Positions 1 through 23,450 of a stretch of DNA of 64,000 nt are shown here, one piece after another. How positions within the stretch are numbered: the first letter of the stretch is position 1; each line of letters begins with the position of its first letter. Source of the stretch: Dermanyssus gallinae (taxonomy: Eukaryota; Arthropoda; Arachnida; Mesostigmata; Dermanyssidae). Made by a program: the position numbers and the translations under genes. A model generated the notes under the pieces. That model did no database searches, was not told where the DNA came from, and was given only the letters and a program-made list of their open reading frames with translations. The stretch covers positions 15,001 through 79,000 of the forward strand of contig QVRM01002392.1 in NCBI GenBank assembly GCA_003439945.1. Direction: 5' to 3'.

Positions 1-202
1 AGGAAATCCTTCGGCTCGTAAAACAGCGGGATACTCGTGCTCAGGTAGACTTCAGTTATACCCACAGTGTCGTTTCATATCTCTCAATTTCCTCGAATAT
101 ATCATCACTTCTATATATATATATATATCTATATTTACCCCCCGTTGCTGGCAACCTAGCATTCTTCCATTGAACCGCATAGTATTTCTATTATATTTGC
201 TT

Positions 203-254
<52 letters not shown>

Positions 255-399
255 CCGTATATAAGTACTGTGAAGTGCACACGTTGAAGATGAAGCGGAG
301 ATATGTAGACAGCAGACCGATCGTTTTAGTGCCAAGAACAGAGCAACAGATACAGCATTTGTGTGTGATCTAGACTACGACAGTCTATGTCGTATCTCA
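1..399. other. Leading stretch without recognised gene
   Basis: Apart from short AT and TC/TA simple repeats I see no coding signal. The small open frame at 170-373 is translated microsatellite. If the neuropeptide gene begins inside the window, its promoter or signal-peptide exon would have to lie here or before 1318, but I could not identify either. Confidence 0.5.
200..251. repeat. (TC)n(TA)n microsatellite
   Basis: A run of TC dinucleotides passes directly into a run of TA dinucleotides. This is compound simple-sequence repeat. Confidence 0.9.
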
Positions 400-1120
400 T
401 GCCTGACGTGAAGTAGGTTCAGAAACGAGCTGAGGCTAAGGCCCATGATATAGGCAACGTATTGTCCCAGTTAGGGGGAGCAGGAAAGGCATCGCTACAT
501 GCGTCGCTAGTTTGGGGGAAGGAAGTCCTGGATAGCGGAGCCTACATGCGGCGTCTGATCTGGATCACTTCGAAATTACTGGCTGTACACATCTGAGCCT
601 ATAGGATGGTGGCGAAAGCTACAGCGTTTTCCCTAGCCAAACTGTTAACGTGGCACTCTACAATCAAGATACATGTTCGCTCCAGGCAACTGGGAAATGG
701 AAGATCGTCGGATGGTCGGAGGACATTGGTAGTACCTCATATACTACCGTATATGGTACGAAAAGCCCCACGGGGAGGTGACCTAACATTTAACGCAGAT
801 GTGCAGCGGTTACGGCACGCGGGTTTTCGGCAGTGTCTGCACCGCAACTGAACGATGGTTTTACCTGACTGCCTAATGCGTGACCATGGAGAGGTTGACA
901 CGGCTGAACACACGGTGTTCAGACGACAAATGTACACTGCACTGACGTCCTTTCGTTCCGCTATTAATATCGGGCTCCATCAAGAGTGCACAATCTGTCG
1001 GTACTTGTCGGCATTGCTTACAGCAATGCGCTACAGACTAACTATGCAAGTGACTGTCGGGCGCTCACAAGGTGCTCACTCTATTACTATTACTTTCTCG
1101 CTGGAACGGTGAACAGCGCG
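400..1120 (+). mobile_element. Decayed R1-like LINE, ORF2 C-terminal fragment
   Basis: Conceptual translation across frameshifts and stops matches in order the region after the reverse transcriptase palm in R1-clade ORF2 proteins: LGNVLSQLGGAGKAS, then an AYRMVAKATAFSLAKLL stretch, then GGDLTFNADVQRLRHAGFRQCLHR, then GEVDTAEHTVFR, the remnant of the C-terminal Cys-His motif. The intact element at 26.9-29.9 kb has the equivalent blocks (MPNIRGPKEGKRRLLAS, ALRTVQAYRDVNEEAACVLAG, FMTQFLTGHGDFKQYL, CDVDSPLHTLLLC). The copy is dead. It lies just upstream of the first recognised neuropeptide exon, so it is either intronic or upstream of that gene. Confidence 0.6.
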
Positions 1121-1317
1121 GGGCAGAAGACAGCAAATAGTTGATTGAACGGTGGAGTTCTCAGTCGAGTGTGACCGAATGTATATTCTCAGTCGAGTAT
1201 GACCGAATGTATATATTATCAACGATGGTAACGATAATGCATTCGTTTTTCCTACTAGCTTCTGGGAGGAGCGTTATTCATACGTTCGTTTTTTCCGCTG
1301 TGTGTCGTCTAATGCAG

Positions 1318-9456
<8,139 letters not shown>

Positions 9457-10949
9457 ACGTCATCAGGCCGACACCAACTGAACGTCAACCAACATTATCG
9501 AGATGTCCTTTAACCGTCAGATTAGCGATGATTAGCCCATACACCCGCACTCACTCTCCGACAGGCAAATATGTATATCGGCATTTTTTCTCCTCCGAGA
9601 AGGAGAAGAAGAAAAAGAAGAACCAGAACAAGCTTCAGTTCATCGTTACAAGAAGTGCGTGCATGCAACGTTTGTTAGGCAAAACTGTCTGTTAACTGGC
9701 CCTCCAACAATGTCGTTACGCCATTCGGTAATCGATGTCCATGTAGACTCCCCTCTTACTAGACGAACAGCAGCTAACGAAAACGATGAGGATGACGACT
9801 TGCTCAACGAGTCCAGAGGGCAGGCGAAGTGCGGCATACAGCTTCTTCAACTTCAACGCGCAGCGACTTCGACACCACGAGAAAACAACTGTACAGACTG
9901 TCAGACACAACCGAGTACGAAGTTCTTTCCTTGCTGATATCCACAAAAAAACGAGCTCAAAAAGCAGCATAAAAACTGAGACATTGCGGTGTCAAAACAT
10001 TCCCTAAGAAAAAGTGATTAATCGAGGTACTACGGCCGTGTAGATAAAACTGCATTAGGACAAGATATGAACGAAACAAAACGTAGAAGGGAATTTTACG
10101 CACACGTTAAACTGTTGTTATTTGGTTATACATACGCATGTATTTAGTTGCAGTCGGTTGAGTACTAACTAGCTCAGAGAGATAATTATATTCCAGCGAA
10201 GAAAGCAAACAAATCGGCTGATAACTGTCAAAGCGCTTTAAATTGTGATTAACGCATAATCGCACAACGACAATCAACAGATCATAGTCACCGGCATCAA
10301 AGACAATGAAAAAGATTCCTGCCAAACGTTTCAGTGTCAACGCAATATAAATACTGAATAGAACATCGTTTACGATCTTTTGAACAGAACATTTTACCCG
10401 AAAATGCACGCCACAATAGGCAGCGAATCTATATGACAAATTCAGGAGGTCAACGTACCTGAGGTTGAGCAATTAAATCTCAGGCACCTCAACCGGGTGC
10501 ATTTTTTTTAGTAATTGAACTGACGCAAAAGACGTGCTGAATCTGCAAATGAACACATAACGATTGTAAATCGTTCAAAGTCGCTGTCTGCCCGTGCTTA
10601 GTTGTCGTTGAGTAGACACTGAGTTGAACAAAACCAAGCGAAGAGCATTCCTTGTCGTTCATTGCATTCAACAAGTGCCCCGGCCCACGCCGCATTGCCG
10701 ATAGCCATGACGATCAATATGAAGTCACGTTACGTTATTATTTATTTGCTTATTTTTCAGTTCTATTTCATTTCTACCCCATAATTCACCGAACTTATAT
10801 ATCAGCGCCCCTTTGAGGCTTTTGGATCAGTTCATCGGCGAACGGTCACCGACTTTGTCATGAACGCTACGCTACGATCTGATATGATGCAACACATTGT
10901 TCCGGTATGTGGCCACATGTTCCAAGAAATATTGGATATAGTATATACC
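9457..10949. other. Downstream of neuropeptide gene, no gene recognised
   Basis: Contains the 3' flank of the terminal exon, a GAA-rich purine tract near 9595-9630 and a (TTA)-like tract upstream at 9209-9232. The 121-codon minus-strand frame at 10107-10472 matches nothing I recognise. No canonical AATAAA was found close after the stop codon. Confidence 0.4.
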
Positions 10950-11122
10950 CATATATATATATATATATATATATATGGTTAACGTTATTTGACTAGCTGA
11001 CGTGGCTTGCAGACAACATGGCAAACATCAGGCCTGTAGCGTTGGGTCCCGGATCCTCTAACCAGTGAACAGACAAAATAGACGAAACGATTATGAATCC
11101 GATTTAGGCAATTAGATGTATT

Positions 11123-11260
<138 letters not shown>

Positions 11261-11517
11261 TTTTGCCAACATTTCATGTGAAACGCGCCCATTATAATTG
11301 AACCCAAAATAGCCTATATACGTGTATGCCTAAAGGACGCGAGGCTAGAAATATACCCGTAATTACTTGTCTTCGTAATCGGGCCTAATGTATCGCTGAC
11401 TCTAGAAAGAGTCTCGAATCTGCTTAATTGAAATAAGTTATCTGAGTGTGGTATGCAGTAGACTTCTCTGAGCGATGTTCGACTACCCGATCCACAAATT
11501 CAACGAGTGAGCGTAAT

Positions 11518-11556
<39 letters not shown>

Positions 11557-12372
11557 ATGAGTAACGTCGTTGGGGAGCAAAATAGAGCAAAGAAGACTGC
11601 CTCACTACGACTGTTGTTATTGTTCTCAATTATACCCGCTAGAAATAGTTTCGACATCCGGCACCAGAACGGGTAGATGCGTCACAAGTGGTTGGTTGAG
11701 TCTGTCACGTTCACGCCACCCACCATGATGGACGACCACCGGCAAACTTTCAGCCTTTCATGCCGAAGTCAATCACGTGACCGTACTGTACCGAACCCAT
11801 ATTGCCCACGGAGGCCTTTGTTCGGCCTCCGACTGAGCGGGACAAGTTTTAAGTACTAGCCACAGCATGAGTCCAAGACTCCAATGAGTCCAAAAACGAA
11901 ACAAAATTAACGAACGAGCCTCATTTTGGCTCCGAGCCCACATGATGAAGAAGAAGAAGGAGAAGAAGAACGCTGCCGCTGAGCAGCTGACTGACTGATG
12001 GTCTGATCATTTACAACGACGCTGAAACCACTCAGACAAGGGTAGAGACCCTCGGAGGTTCAGCAGCAGCAGCACCTCGGAGGTGCGTGGGTGCGTTTGC
12101 GTGGTGCGGATGGCGTTGCGTAGACGTGAATGATACGCGGTGTGCTGCGCATAGAGTATGCCAGTATTATACCCATCTTTCGGATCCTCCTCCCGGATCG
12201 GCCAATTCGAACCCCGCGTGTCCGCTCTCTCTCACTTTGGAAAGACGTGCCGGATTCGAATGCCGATCGATATAGCGATCTCAAGAGTCTACCAGCAGTC
12301 GTGCTTGAAGCACACGGCGACTAGTTCTAAGCCTACTCATACAACTCGTACAGAACTCGTGTCGGAAAGCAA

Positions 12373-12457
<85 letters not shown>

Positions 12458-14063
12458 TAAATATATATACATGTTTGTAGACAGGTAATTCTCTAACTAA
12501 CTGTATGTTACGCAAAATGTTCCTATAATTTGCCAATTTTTCTCTGTATAGTTGAGTTTTGTTTCAGTATTCTCAGCGAGAAAGGCACATTCGGAGGTAC
12601 CTTACACAGAGCCTTCCTTAAAAGGTTGCCCTATTTGTTTGAAGTTTGCAATACATAATATACAGCATTGGTAAAAATCTAAATTATATATATATATATA
12701 TATACACATACATATATGCGTATATATACATACATGTATGCTGTATATAATATATATCTACATTTTTGGAAGTATGTATATATACATACACATATATGTA
12801 TATCCACATACAAGTATATACATAACAGTGTGACCAATAAATACAAGTAGAAGAAGTCGTATAATGCGATAACCAATATTGCTGCGATGATCACTGTTAC
12901 TAGAAACTACCTATATCCGCATAAGGCTGGCAAAGCGACTAAGGTTAGACTGAGAAGCATAGTATACCCTGCACGTATCGCACTGTCGAATAAAAACCAA
13001 TGCGAAATCAGTTTTTCACGCCGACACCGACCGAAGCTCCAAATGCATCGTTGCATCGACAGCCATCGGACAGGTGCAGCAAAGGAACGGAACATTGACT
13101 CTAGTCAGCTATCGAGAGTACTCGACGTAGTGTTAAATGTACAATGTCTGACACAATCAACGTGTTTGCCGACACTAAGCATGCGTATGCTTCTTGTTAG
13201 TTATATCAACGCATCATCTTTATTTGTAGAGCAAACATGCAAACATTAAATCAGCTAGCATTAATTTAATTAAACACTAATTAAACATTAAACATTAATT
13301 CGCTTCGCACTCGTAGAAGAGCAGTCCGTTGCGTTAATGCGTTCAACACAAACTTCGAAAAAAAAACGCCTTCGCCTTTGCCTCGCATCTCCGGTCTGGA
13401 GTTTGCTCCCAGTAGTTTGAGCTAGTTAGAGCTCAGGCTGGTGTGTTTGAGACGACAACATTGTCGGCCAGGGCTGGTCGTCGTCGTTGCCGTCGACGAT
13501 TTTAAATCAAATCCTATAATAATCATAATAGTAGTAATACTGATTCGACCACTACTTGTCCATTGAATGTTAAATACTGCAGGACGAAAGGTTTTAAAAG
13601 GAGTCCCAATGGACGGACTGGGCTGGCTTATGAAGCAAGCACTATCGAGATTGTAAAACTGCGCGCAAGGTGGAGGACAGACTTGTGTTTCACGTTTGAC
13701 GAGGGGAAAGCATAGTAGTAGTAGTAGTAGTAGTAGTAGTCCGAATGTGTTGCGGTTGGCGTGCTTGTTGTAAGATGCGTAGCAGAGGTTTTGCAGTCTC
13801 GGTCCTGCGTGACGCGACGTGACAGTGATGTACGTAAGGCTTGGCGAAACAACGGCTGAACAACTCTACCAGCCATAGGGCCAACCCATAGTGTATACAC
13901 ATTAGTAGTAATATCGTCTAGTTAATTATTACCCAGACAAGCTTCAGAACCGTTAATCAGTTCTCGCCGTCCTCTCCAATTTTCGTCTTGTACGACGACC
14001 ACTGCAGAGATCTTTCAACAACAGTGACAGCCGCATCGTCGGAACATCGGGGCAATCATACCT
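11261..14063. other. Gene-free stretch with simple repeats
   Basis: Contains (AT)n tracts at 11521-11554, 12377-12455 and 12684-12710, GAA-rich purines near 11945-11970 and an (AGT)n tract at 13714-13740. I recognise no coding homology. Confidence 0.4.

Positions 14064-17391
<3,328 letters not shown>

Positions 17392-17467
<76 letters not shown>
17392..17467. repeat. (AT)n(GA)n compound microsatellite
   Basis: About 58 bp of TA dinucleotides followed by GA dinucleotides. Confidence 0.95.
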
Positions 17468-17989
17468 TAACCCATATTTGTTTGGTAACACTTGTGTGCT
17501 CGGTACCAGAGCACAAGCTGTCCCCATCTTGACTACCCATTTTACTAGATCTAAGGTACATCAAATAGTACTTACATCCTTCGAACCTCAATATGTATTT
17601 TGTTCAGTCATATTCCGATGGCACATAGAAATTCCAACGTGAACAACATGATACGAAACAACATGATAAAAAATAATTATTAATACAGACAACTACATTA
17701 TATGCAATTATGTCAATAATCTTGTTTAAACACTCAGCCGATAGATATGGTGAGGCAGCTGGTAACAGTTATTTTATATACGATACAAAGTCTCCTTTAT
17801 TGAAAAAAGGGTGTTGAAATCACATTGTAGTCGTTACACTCGCGGGCACGTCGCGAAACTCTCCATGCGAATGCGTTATTCATCACTTCGACATTAGAAA
17901 CTTCCAGTGGAGTAATTTACACACCACTACGAAGATTATTTGGACGTAATGCGAAAATTGTACTAAAGTGATTACACCGGATTAGTTGT

Positions 17990-19110
17990 TTAAAAGGTCT
18001 CACGTCAACTTGCATTTGGTACTCGCTCACGTTTGGGAGTACAAGGCTCTCGCGTCTTACAGTGCAACGCCATGCGGCTTGTTTGCCAAACTTATCCTGT
18101 ACTCGCTGGAGCAGTTCTACATCTTTTCTATAAAAAGGTGCCTACACGTGTGAACAGGAGGCTAGGATGATATGGAGCCTATGAAGCCGTTTGGTTCTCC
18201 GATTGTCTAACAAACGTATTTTGGTACAACAAGCGTATTATACAGTTTTGTGTACATTGGTGGGTCATGCCCGATGAACGCTCTAAGAGTGAAATTGCAC
18301 AGCCGAGACGCAGATTTTGCAACTTCGGCGATATGAGATGTATACTTCATTTGACAATCAAATGTAACATCTAGGTCTTTGCATGTTGACACTTTAGGTA
18401 TAGTATGACAGTTCATAAAATATGCAGTATCGTCCTTGACTGTTTTCAGCACGGCACATTTAGAAGTGGATATTTCCATTCTATTCAAGTGGGCTCATAG
18501 TAGCACGGAATCAATTGCCTTTTGTAACTCGGCCTTGTCTTTGTCATCTTTGACTTCAACGTATATCTTAGGTCGTCGGCATAAAGGATCACGTCGAGTT
18601 GCCAAGGACGAGTTTAAGGTCTTGAGCAAAAATTGCATACAATAGCGGCCCTAGGCAGGAACCTTGCGGGACTCCAGAGAGACATGGAGCAGTACCAGAC
18701 ATAGCACTTTTTACCTTGACCTTAAAGCTTCTATCACTGAGATAGGCTTGGCACCAATTTCGAACCCTAGGTTCGATGCCTAGCGATTTCATCTTGCTTA
18801 GTAAAATTTGGTGGTCCCCCTAATCAAAAGCACGCGAAAAGTCAAAGTAAACGATGTGAAGCGGAGATCCGTGATTTCGCGCCAGGGCCCAGTCATGAGA
18901 GATCTCCAACAATTGGGTTGCTGTCGATCGCCCCTTAGTGAATATTCAAATTAATTTTCTTTCTCATGCAGGATGGATGCCATTTTGAATTTTTCAAGTC
19001 GCCCATTTTATCAACACTGGAAGCTATTTCCTCAAAGTAGGCTATGACTCCGTGCACCCTTCAGACAGATTCAGGCGCCTAAGGCGTTCGTAAGTTTAGG
19101 AATAGAGTCG
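17990..19110 (-). mobile_element. Jockey/CR1-like LINE reverse transcriptase fragment, decayed
   Basis: On the minus strand, reading from high to low coordinates, I see GRSTATQLLEISHDWA, then YFDFSRAFD (palm motif A), then LSGVPQGSCLGPLLYAIF, then a frameshifted LYADDL box near 18565, then the thumb (NRMEISTSKCAVLKTV), then YNTLVVPK, and finally VELLQRVQDKFGKQAAWRC. Stops and frameshifts interrupt the frame throughout. Between VVPK and the HVWAPFYRKDVE block a 65 bp segment has been inserted (see the direct repeat entries). The 5' part is missing. Confidence 0.75.
18156..18220 (-). repeat. 65 bp direct repeat, copy 1 (ectopic)
   Basis: Identical by eye to 19314-19378 with unrelated flanks on both sides. 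It interrupts the LINE coding order between VVPK and HVWAPFYRK, so this copy is the insertion. Confidence 0.8.
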
Positions 19111-19230
19111 CATCGTTCGTAGGGGCATCAGTCATAACGTATTTTGTCCATATTTTTAGAGCAAAACGTCTGTCGCATATCTTTCAAGAATTCTAATTAG
19201 TATGCTCTAAGCAAATCGAATTTCTTGAGA

Positions 19231-19524
19231 TCACTCGGAATAATGATAAAACAGTGACTGAAATGTGACCGTTTGAAATAGTATAAAAAAGTCTTTATAT
19301 TTGCCGAATAACAAGGAGGCTAGGATGATATGGAGCCTATGAAGCCGTTTGGTTCTCCGATTGTCTAACAAACGTATTATTGATGATTTTAGTTCTTGCG
19401 CTAAATTTAGGTATACACATATTTGGCTGCTACAGTTGTTTTGTCGCACATCAAAGAAGCGGGAAATACAATTTGAGCTCACAAGTTGTGATAAAACCCG
19501 TATGATAAAATAATGGACTAGCAT
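19231..19524 (-). mobile_element. LINE C-terminal fragment
   Basis: A 97-codon minus-strand frame contains FFDVRQNNCSSQ, then SSIIRLLDNRRTKRLHRL, then ILASLLFGKYKDFF. This resembles the extreme C-terminus of Jockey/CR1-like ORF2 proteins. It lies upstream of the reverse transcriptase fragment although it should be downstream in an intact element. It is therefore a separate or rearranged copy. Confidence 0.5.
19314..19378 (-). repeat. 65 bp direct repeat, copy 2 (probable source)
   Basis: Here the segment is in frame within a LINE C-terminal block (SSIIRLLDNRRTKRLHRLHIILAS), so this is the likely donor of the copy at 18156-18220. Confidence 0.75.
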
Positions 19525-19964
19525 GTTTTAGCGCGTGCTCTCATATAACTCTGTGGCCAGCATCTGCTTTCCCACGGAATGGTAAGTTTTGTTCTAGTTT
19601 TGTCTGCGAAATATGGATCTTAAACAAAGTGAGGTTTTAGTGTTAGTGGTTTGCATGTAACTACTACTACAGCTGCAGGATAACTGAACCGAGGCATTAT
19701 AGACTCGCATTAAACAAAATATCGAGGCAGAATCTGCGTACGTGCCGCATGATAGGAATATCAATAGCTAGCGTAAACCCAAGTTCTGTTCTAGTATCCG
19801 TTAAAGGTAAAACATCGTCCATGCAGAATTGATAAACGTCAATAATATTGACACACATTTCAATCAAAACAACTTTGCATCTCTGCTGTTGTACTAAGAA
19901 GAATATTTAACGTTAGGCATCTCTGGATTAAGCAATGGACCCCTTAATTCAGAATTGACCTAGT

Positions 19965-20300
19965 TAGATATAGGAGCATCGGAAGGGGGACAACCGAGGC
20001 TCGGCGAAGGCTCCTCGCAGAAGTGGCGGTGTTCACAGTCCTAAATGCGACCTCAATATGGGCAGGCATGGCACTACAGATAACCTCGAATAGACGGGCA
20101 TTTAGAGCCATGTTGATCACAATGACCATTAAGATTACTCGGGCATACCGGACCACCTCAACGGAGGCTTTACCCGTTCTGGCAAACAGCTGGAGGCCGC
20201 ACTGCGCTCAGGGAGGCCACTCTGTCTATCAAGCAAGGAAAATGGGGCCACGTGTAGCGCGCGTAGTGGACTCAAAGCTTAACCTCGAATGTGAAGAACG
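19965..20300 (+). mobile_element. R1-like LINE ORF2 fragment
   Basis: Translation on the plus strand with frameshifts gives GASEGGQPRL, then a RRLLAEVAVFT-type block, then ATSIWAGMALQITSNRRAFR, then ITRAYRTTSTEALPVLA. The intact element of this window has RRLLASVGESIMLFGAPVWAE and LALRTVQAYRDVNEEAACVLAG at the same relative place. It is a dead fragment in the opposite orientation to the neighbouring Jockey/CR1-like pieces. Confidence 0.6.
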
Positions 20301-20439
20301 CTACAACTTCTATAAGGGGTTCTATCATACCATTTCCTCTTCAATTATTTTATATTTCATTCCATCACGTAGACACATGACGACCGGTTACAGGCAGTTC
20401 CACACGTTAAAAATCCGCAAGGCTGCTCTGCAAATCGCG

Positions 20440-20800
20440 CCATCTTGAGAGAAAAAGTCTAGGATGCGACTGACACCCTTAGCAGTGCTGAATATTGCAG
20501 AAGACATTGGTTTGCTATCAAGGTGAAGTCTGGAAGGCCTAGCTCCCCTTTAGAAATTTTGAAAATGGGCACTACAGCCTGGCTCCAGGTGGGCTCTAGA
20601 AAAGCTAGATCGAGTAACACCAAGAAGAACTTGAGGCATAGACCCTTAGACGGCTTACTTAATACTCTCGTAAAAGCAAGAGGCCTGACCTGCTTTTATC
20701 TTCAGAAGGCAGTGGGATACTTGAAAATTCTAGGGGCAATCTGCCCATTATTAGACACCCAGGAAATCCATTATTGTCTAGGTTGGTACTGAGGCCTCGC
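20440..20800 (-). mobile_element. LINE reverse transcriptase N-terminal fragment
   Basis: Minus-strand translation contains FFLVLLDLAFLEPTWSQAVV, then PIFKISKGELGLPDFTLIA. This resembles the finger region of LINE reverse transcriptases (W-x-x-A-x-V-x-P-I-x-K ... F-R-P-I). It has the same orientation as the fragment at 18-19.1 kb and could be its displaced 5' part. The evidence is a short motif only. Confidence 0.4.
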
Positions 20801-22836
20801 AATAAAGAGCTCATGCTTCTAGAGTTTTAATAATAAGAGAGTCATCTTGGCGTAATAGAGCACTTTGCGACTTTTCCAACCGACTATCGTCGGCTTGTCC
20901 CGAATACCTTGTTGTCCAAGCATCTTTAGGGGGGGGGGGGGTAGGGGAGACTCTAGGGAATCCGCAACCTCTTTAAGCAATCAGCAATAAAACAGTCATA
21001 GTTTCTATATTGCGCATTTAAGTAGTTAAGTTAATTTATTTAGCCTTATATTACAATTACTCTGTCACATTAGATGCGGGCTATACCGTAGTAGATATAT
21101 GATGTTTCCTCTCCCAGAGTCTCCAAAAGCCTCTTGGTATGGTTGATGCGTGTACGCTGGCTTTCTTCACCAAGCCTAGTGCTTGGTGATGCAACGAAAG
21201 TACCTTTCGTTGCATTAAAAGCGGCATGCGATATTGTCCTCGGTTAAACGCCGCATCTCACGCAAGTGGGGTCTACGGCCAGTTCAGAACAGAGCCTGTG
21301 AGTTCGGGTACGTGGAATACCTGCTCGGTACAGAGGCAACAAGTCCCGCGTACTCGCTTCACGACTATGGAATTTAATGTACGTTTTTCAGGCCTCCTGT
21401 GCGATTATGGCGTGTACTCTCATCCAAATTCCTCTAGTGATTTTTCCGTGTGTACATTTGTATGCGACTTTGCTTCTATTATGTTCATCCTTTCGAAGAT
21501 GGCCCTCGACCGTTGATGCTCGTTTATTATTCTTACTTTGGCAAAGTTGCGACTTTTACGTTAAGCTTCTCTAAAACTAAAGCTAGACCAAGCAATCTCA
21601 CATTCGTTAAATCGTAAATTCGCAGGCAACCATTGTACTAAAAATGCCCAGCGCTCATTTACCAGCCGCATTTTAAGCTGCCGTTAGCTTGCTCACCAGT
21701 CGTCACAGTAACTGTATTTGCATAAATAAGGGCTGGTCCAGCTACCGCCTTCCAGAAAACTTATGAGACAGCAAATCTATTAAAACCCTAAGTAATAATA
21801 CTCATTTGCGCATGCAGTTGATGCTCGAAAAGTTCATTCCTCGCCCCCAGTCAGCCTCCCGCTTTTCCATATGTGTGCCTGACAATTCGATGTCTGATTA
21901 GTATGCCTTCTTCACCGGTAAGGCATCCCCCATACCTTAAACGGGACCGGTGTTTGCACGTCTTTGTTTGAGAATGCCACTATTGCATAAGCTTTTGGGT
22001 TACATAGTAGATCAGTTTTCACTTTATGTTTCACTCTACATATTCGGTCATAGGATCTTGTTCCGCAGTCCTGTACTCTTCATAAATGGATGGCATTAGC
22101 GAGAATAAATATTATATATTGTCTTTTCTAGAGCGTTTCCTACCTCTACGCTAGAGATACTAACAACTGATAGTTATGACACGCTACATATATGTTGTGT
22201 GCCATTTGCGAGTACCGCAATAGGGAAATTACTAGCAATACTTGTAAGGTTTTCTATGTGGTCGGGGGCCACGTCTTCACTGTGAACTACGTTCAGCCTG
22301 CATGGGGTCTGTTGTTTAGCTTCAGCAACTATTTCAGATGTGATCAGGACATGTGTTCGTTCATTCATTGTGTTTCCTTCTCAAACGTCTAATGTTTAGC
22401 CGAACAACACCTTCAACAGACTACGACTCTGAACGACAGATGCTGAATCTGGGACAAGTCTGTCTGAGGCACGGTGCGTCGATTTCGTCTTTCAGAGGCA
22501 TGTCTGCATGTTGGCACATTTATTTGCGTTATATTACGGCCAACTCATACAACCATTGCTCACTAAACGTAATCGCGGATTTCCTAGGGCAAAAGGCCAT
22601 TTCCCTCCTCGCACAACATGGCCGGCCGCAGCTGCGGCAGCAACAAGAAAAACACCAGCTGCGGGTACCGACGCAGATACGCGCGCCATTACCCTCGAGA
22701 AATGATGGCGGCAACAACGGAAGTGCCCGACAGTATCCGGCTTATCCGGCAAAGAATGACGTGGACATAAATAGAGCAAAGAAGTGAACGTTTAATCTGG
22801 CGTTGCCACGCTCCACACATTCCAAGCTGTTTGACA
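20801..22836. other. Gene-free or unrecognised stretch
   Basis: Includes a G12 homopolymer at 20930-20941. Near 22600-22790 there is an Ala- and Thr-rich frame (MMAATTEVPDSIRLIRQRM) that may be the N-terminal part of a LINE ORF1, but I cannot confirm it. Confidence 0.35.
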
Positions 22837-23409
22837 TCATCCAGCTAGGTACACCACCATCCAACACCGCAAAACACAATAAGGGACATAGAGAAACAGG
22901 AAAAGAGAGAAAGAGAGCACGAGAGAAACGCCAATATCTGTACGTGAGACTACTCTCATCTTGTCTCCGTCTCTTCGGGAGGAACCACCGATCGCGTCTG
23001 TTTCCAAGGAAATTACGCGCCCGCCCTTCCGTGTTGCTTCAAGGCGTGGAGCCTTTGTTGGATGCCCCAGCGTGATTAGCTCTTTCAGTGCTTTTTTGGC
23101 GTATCGTTTAGTCTTTTTTCTAGTCATCGCCTTTCTCTTCTCCTTGCCCCCTTGACGGCTCGGAAAAGCGCTAATTCCAGTATTAGTTGTTGAATGCGTT
23201 CCGGGCACGTCTCGTGACGTAGCATGCGACTTTTGTCGCGCTACGTCATAGGTAGAGGAGCATGAGGTAGGGCATCGAGAACTGCTTTTCTCCTCAGAAA
23301 CAAAAAGCCTCGCTCGGAACGTTTGACAAAAGATTAACGAGTGGTTTTCTTTATGATTAGCTTTGCTACCGGTTAGTCCTGCCTTACCCGCAGCAGAACT
23401 TACTATCAT
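22837..23409 (-). CDS. Uncharacterised 190-codon open frame
   Basis: Open minus-strand frame with a very basic middle part (KEKRKAMTRKKTKRYAKKAL) and a hydrophobic C-terminal run (LVLSFSLFLFLYVPYCVL). I do not recognise it. It lies next to LINE ORF1 debris on the other strand and may itself be retroelement-derived, or a chance opening. No splice context or translation start evidence supports it. Confidence 0.2.
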   Translation of the reverse strand: MIVSSAAGKAGLTGSKANHKENHSLIFCQTFRARLFVSEEKSSSRCPTSCSSTYDVARQKSHATSRDVPGTHSTTNTGISAFPSRQGGKEKRKAMTRKKTKRYAKKALKELITLGHPTKAPRLEATRKGGRVISLETDAIGGSSRRDGDKMRVVSRTDIGVSLVLSFSLFLFLYVPYCVLRCWMVVYLAG

Positions 23410-23450
23410 GTGTAAACCAATAGCCGTAATCTTCGGATACCCGTAAAACT

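Noticed and set aside
1228..1317. In-frame Met and hydrophobic stretch before the first neuropeptide exon as a signal peptide
   Set aside because: The hydrophobic run is interrupted by charged and polar residues and lies upstream of a good acceptor at 1317, so it is more likely intron.
10107..10472. 121-codon minus-strand frame with hydrophobic stretches, possible chemoreceptor exon
   Set aside because: No family motif, no clear splice borders and no neighbouring exons were found.
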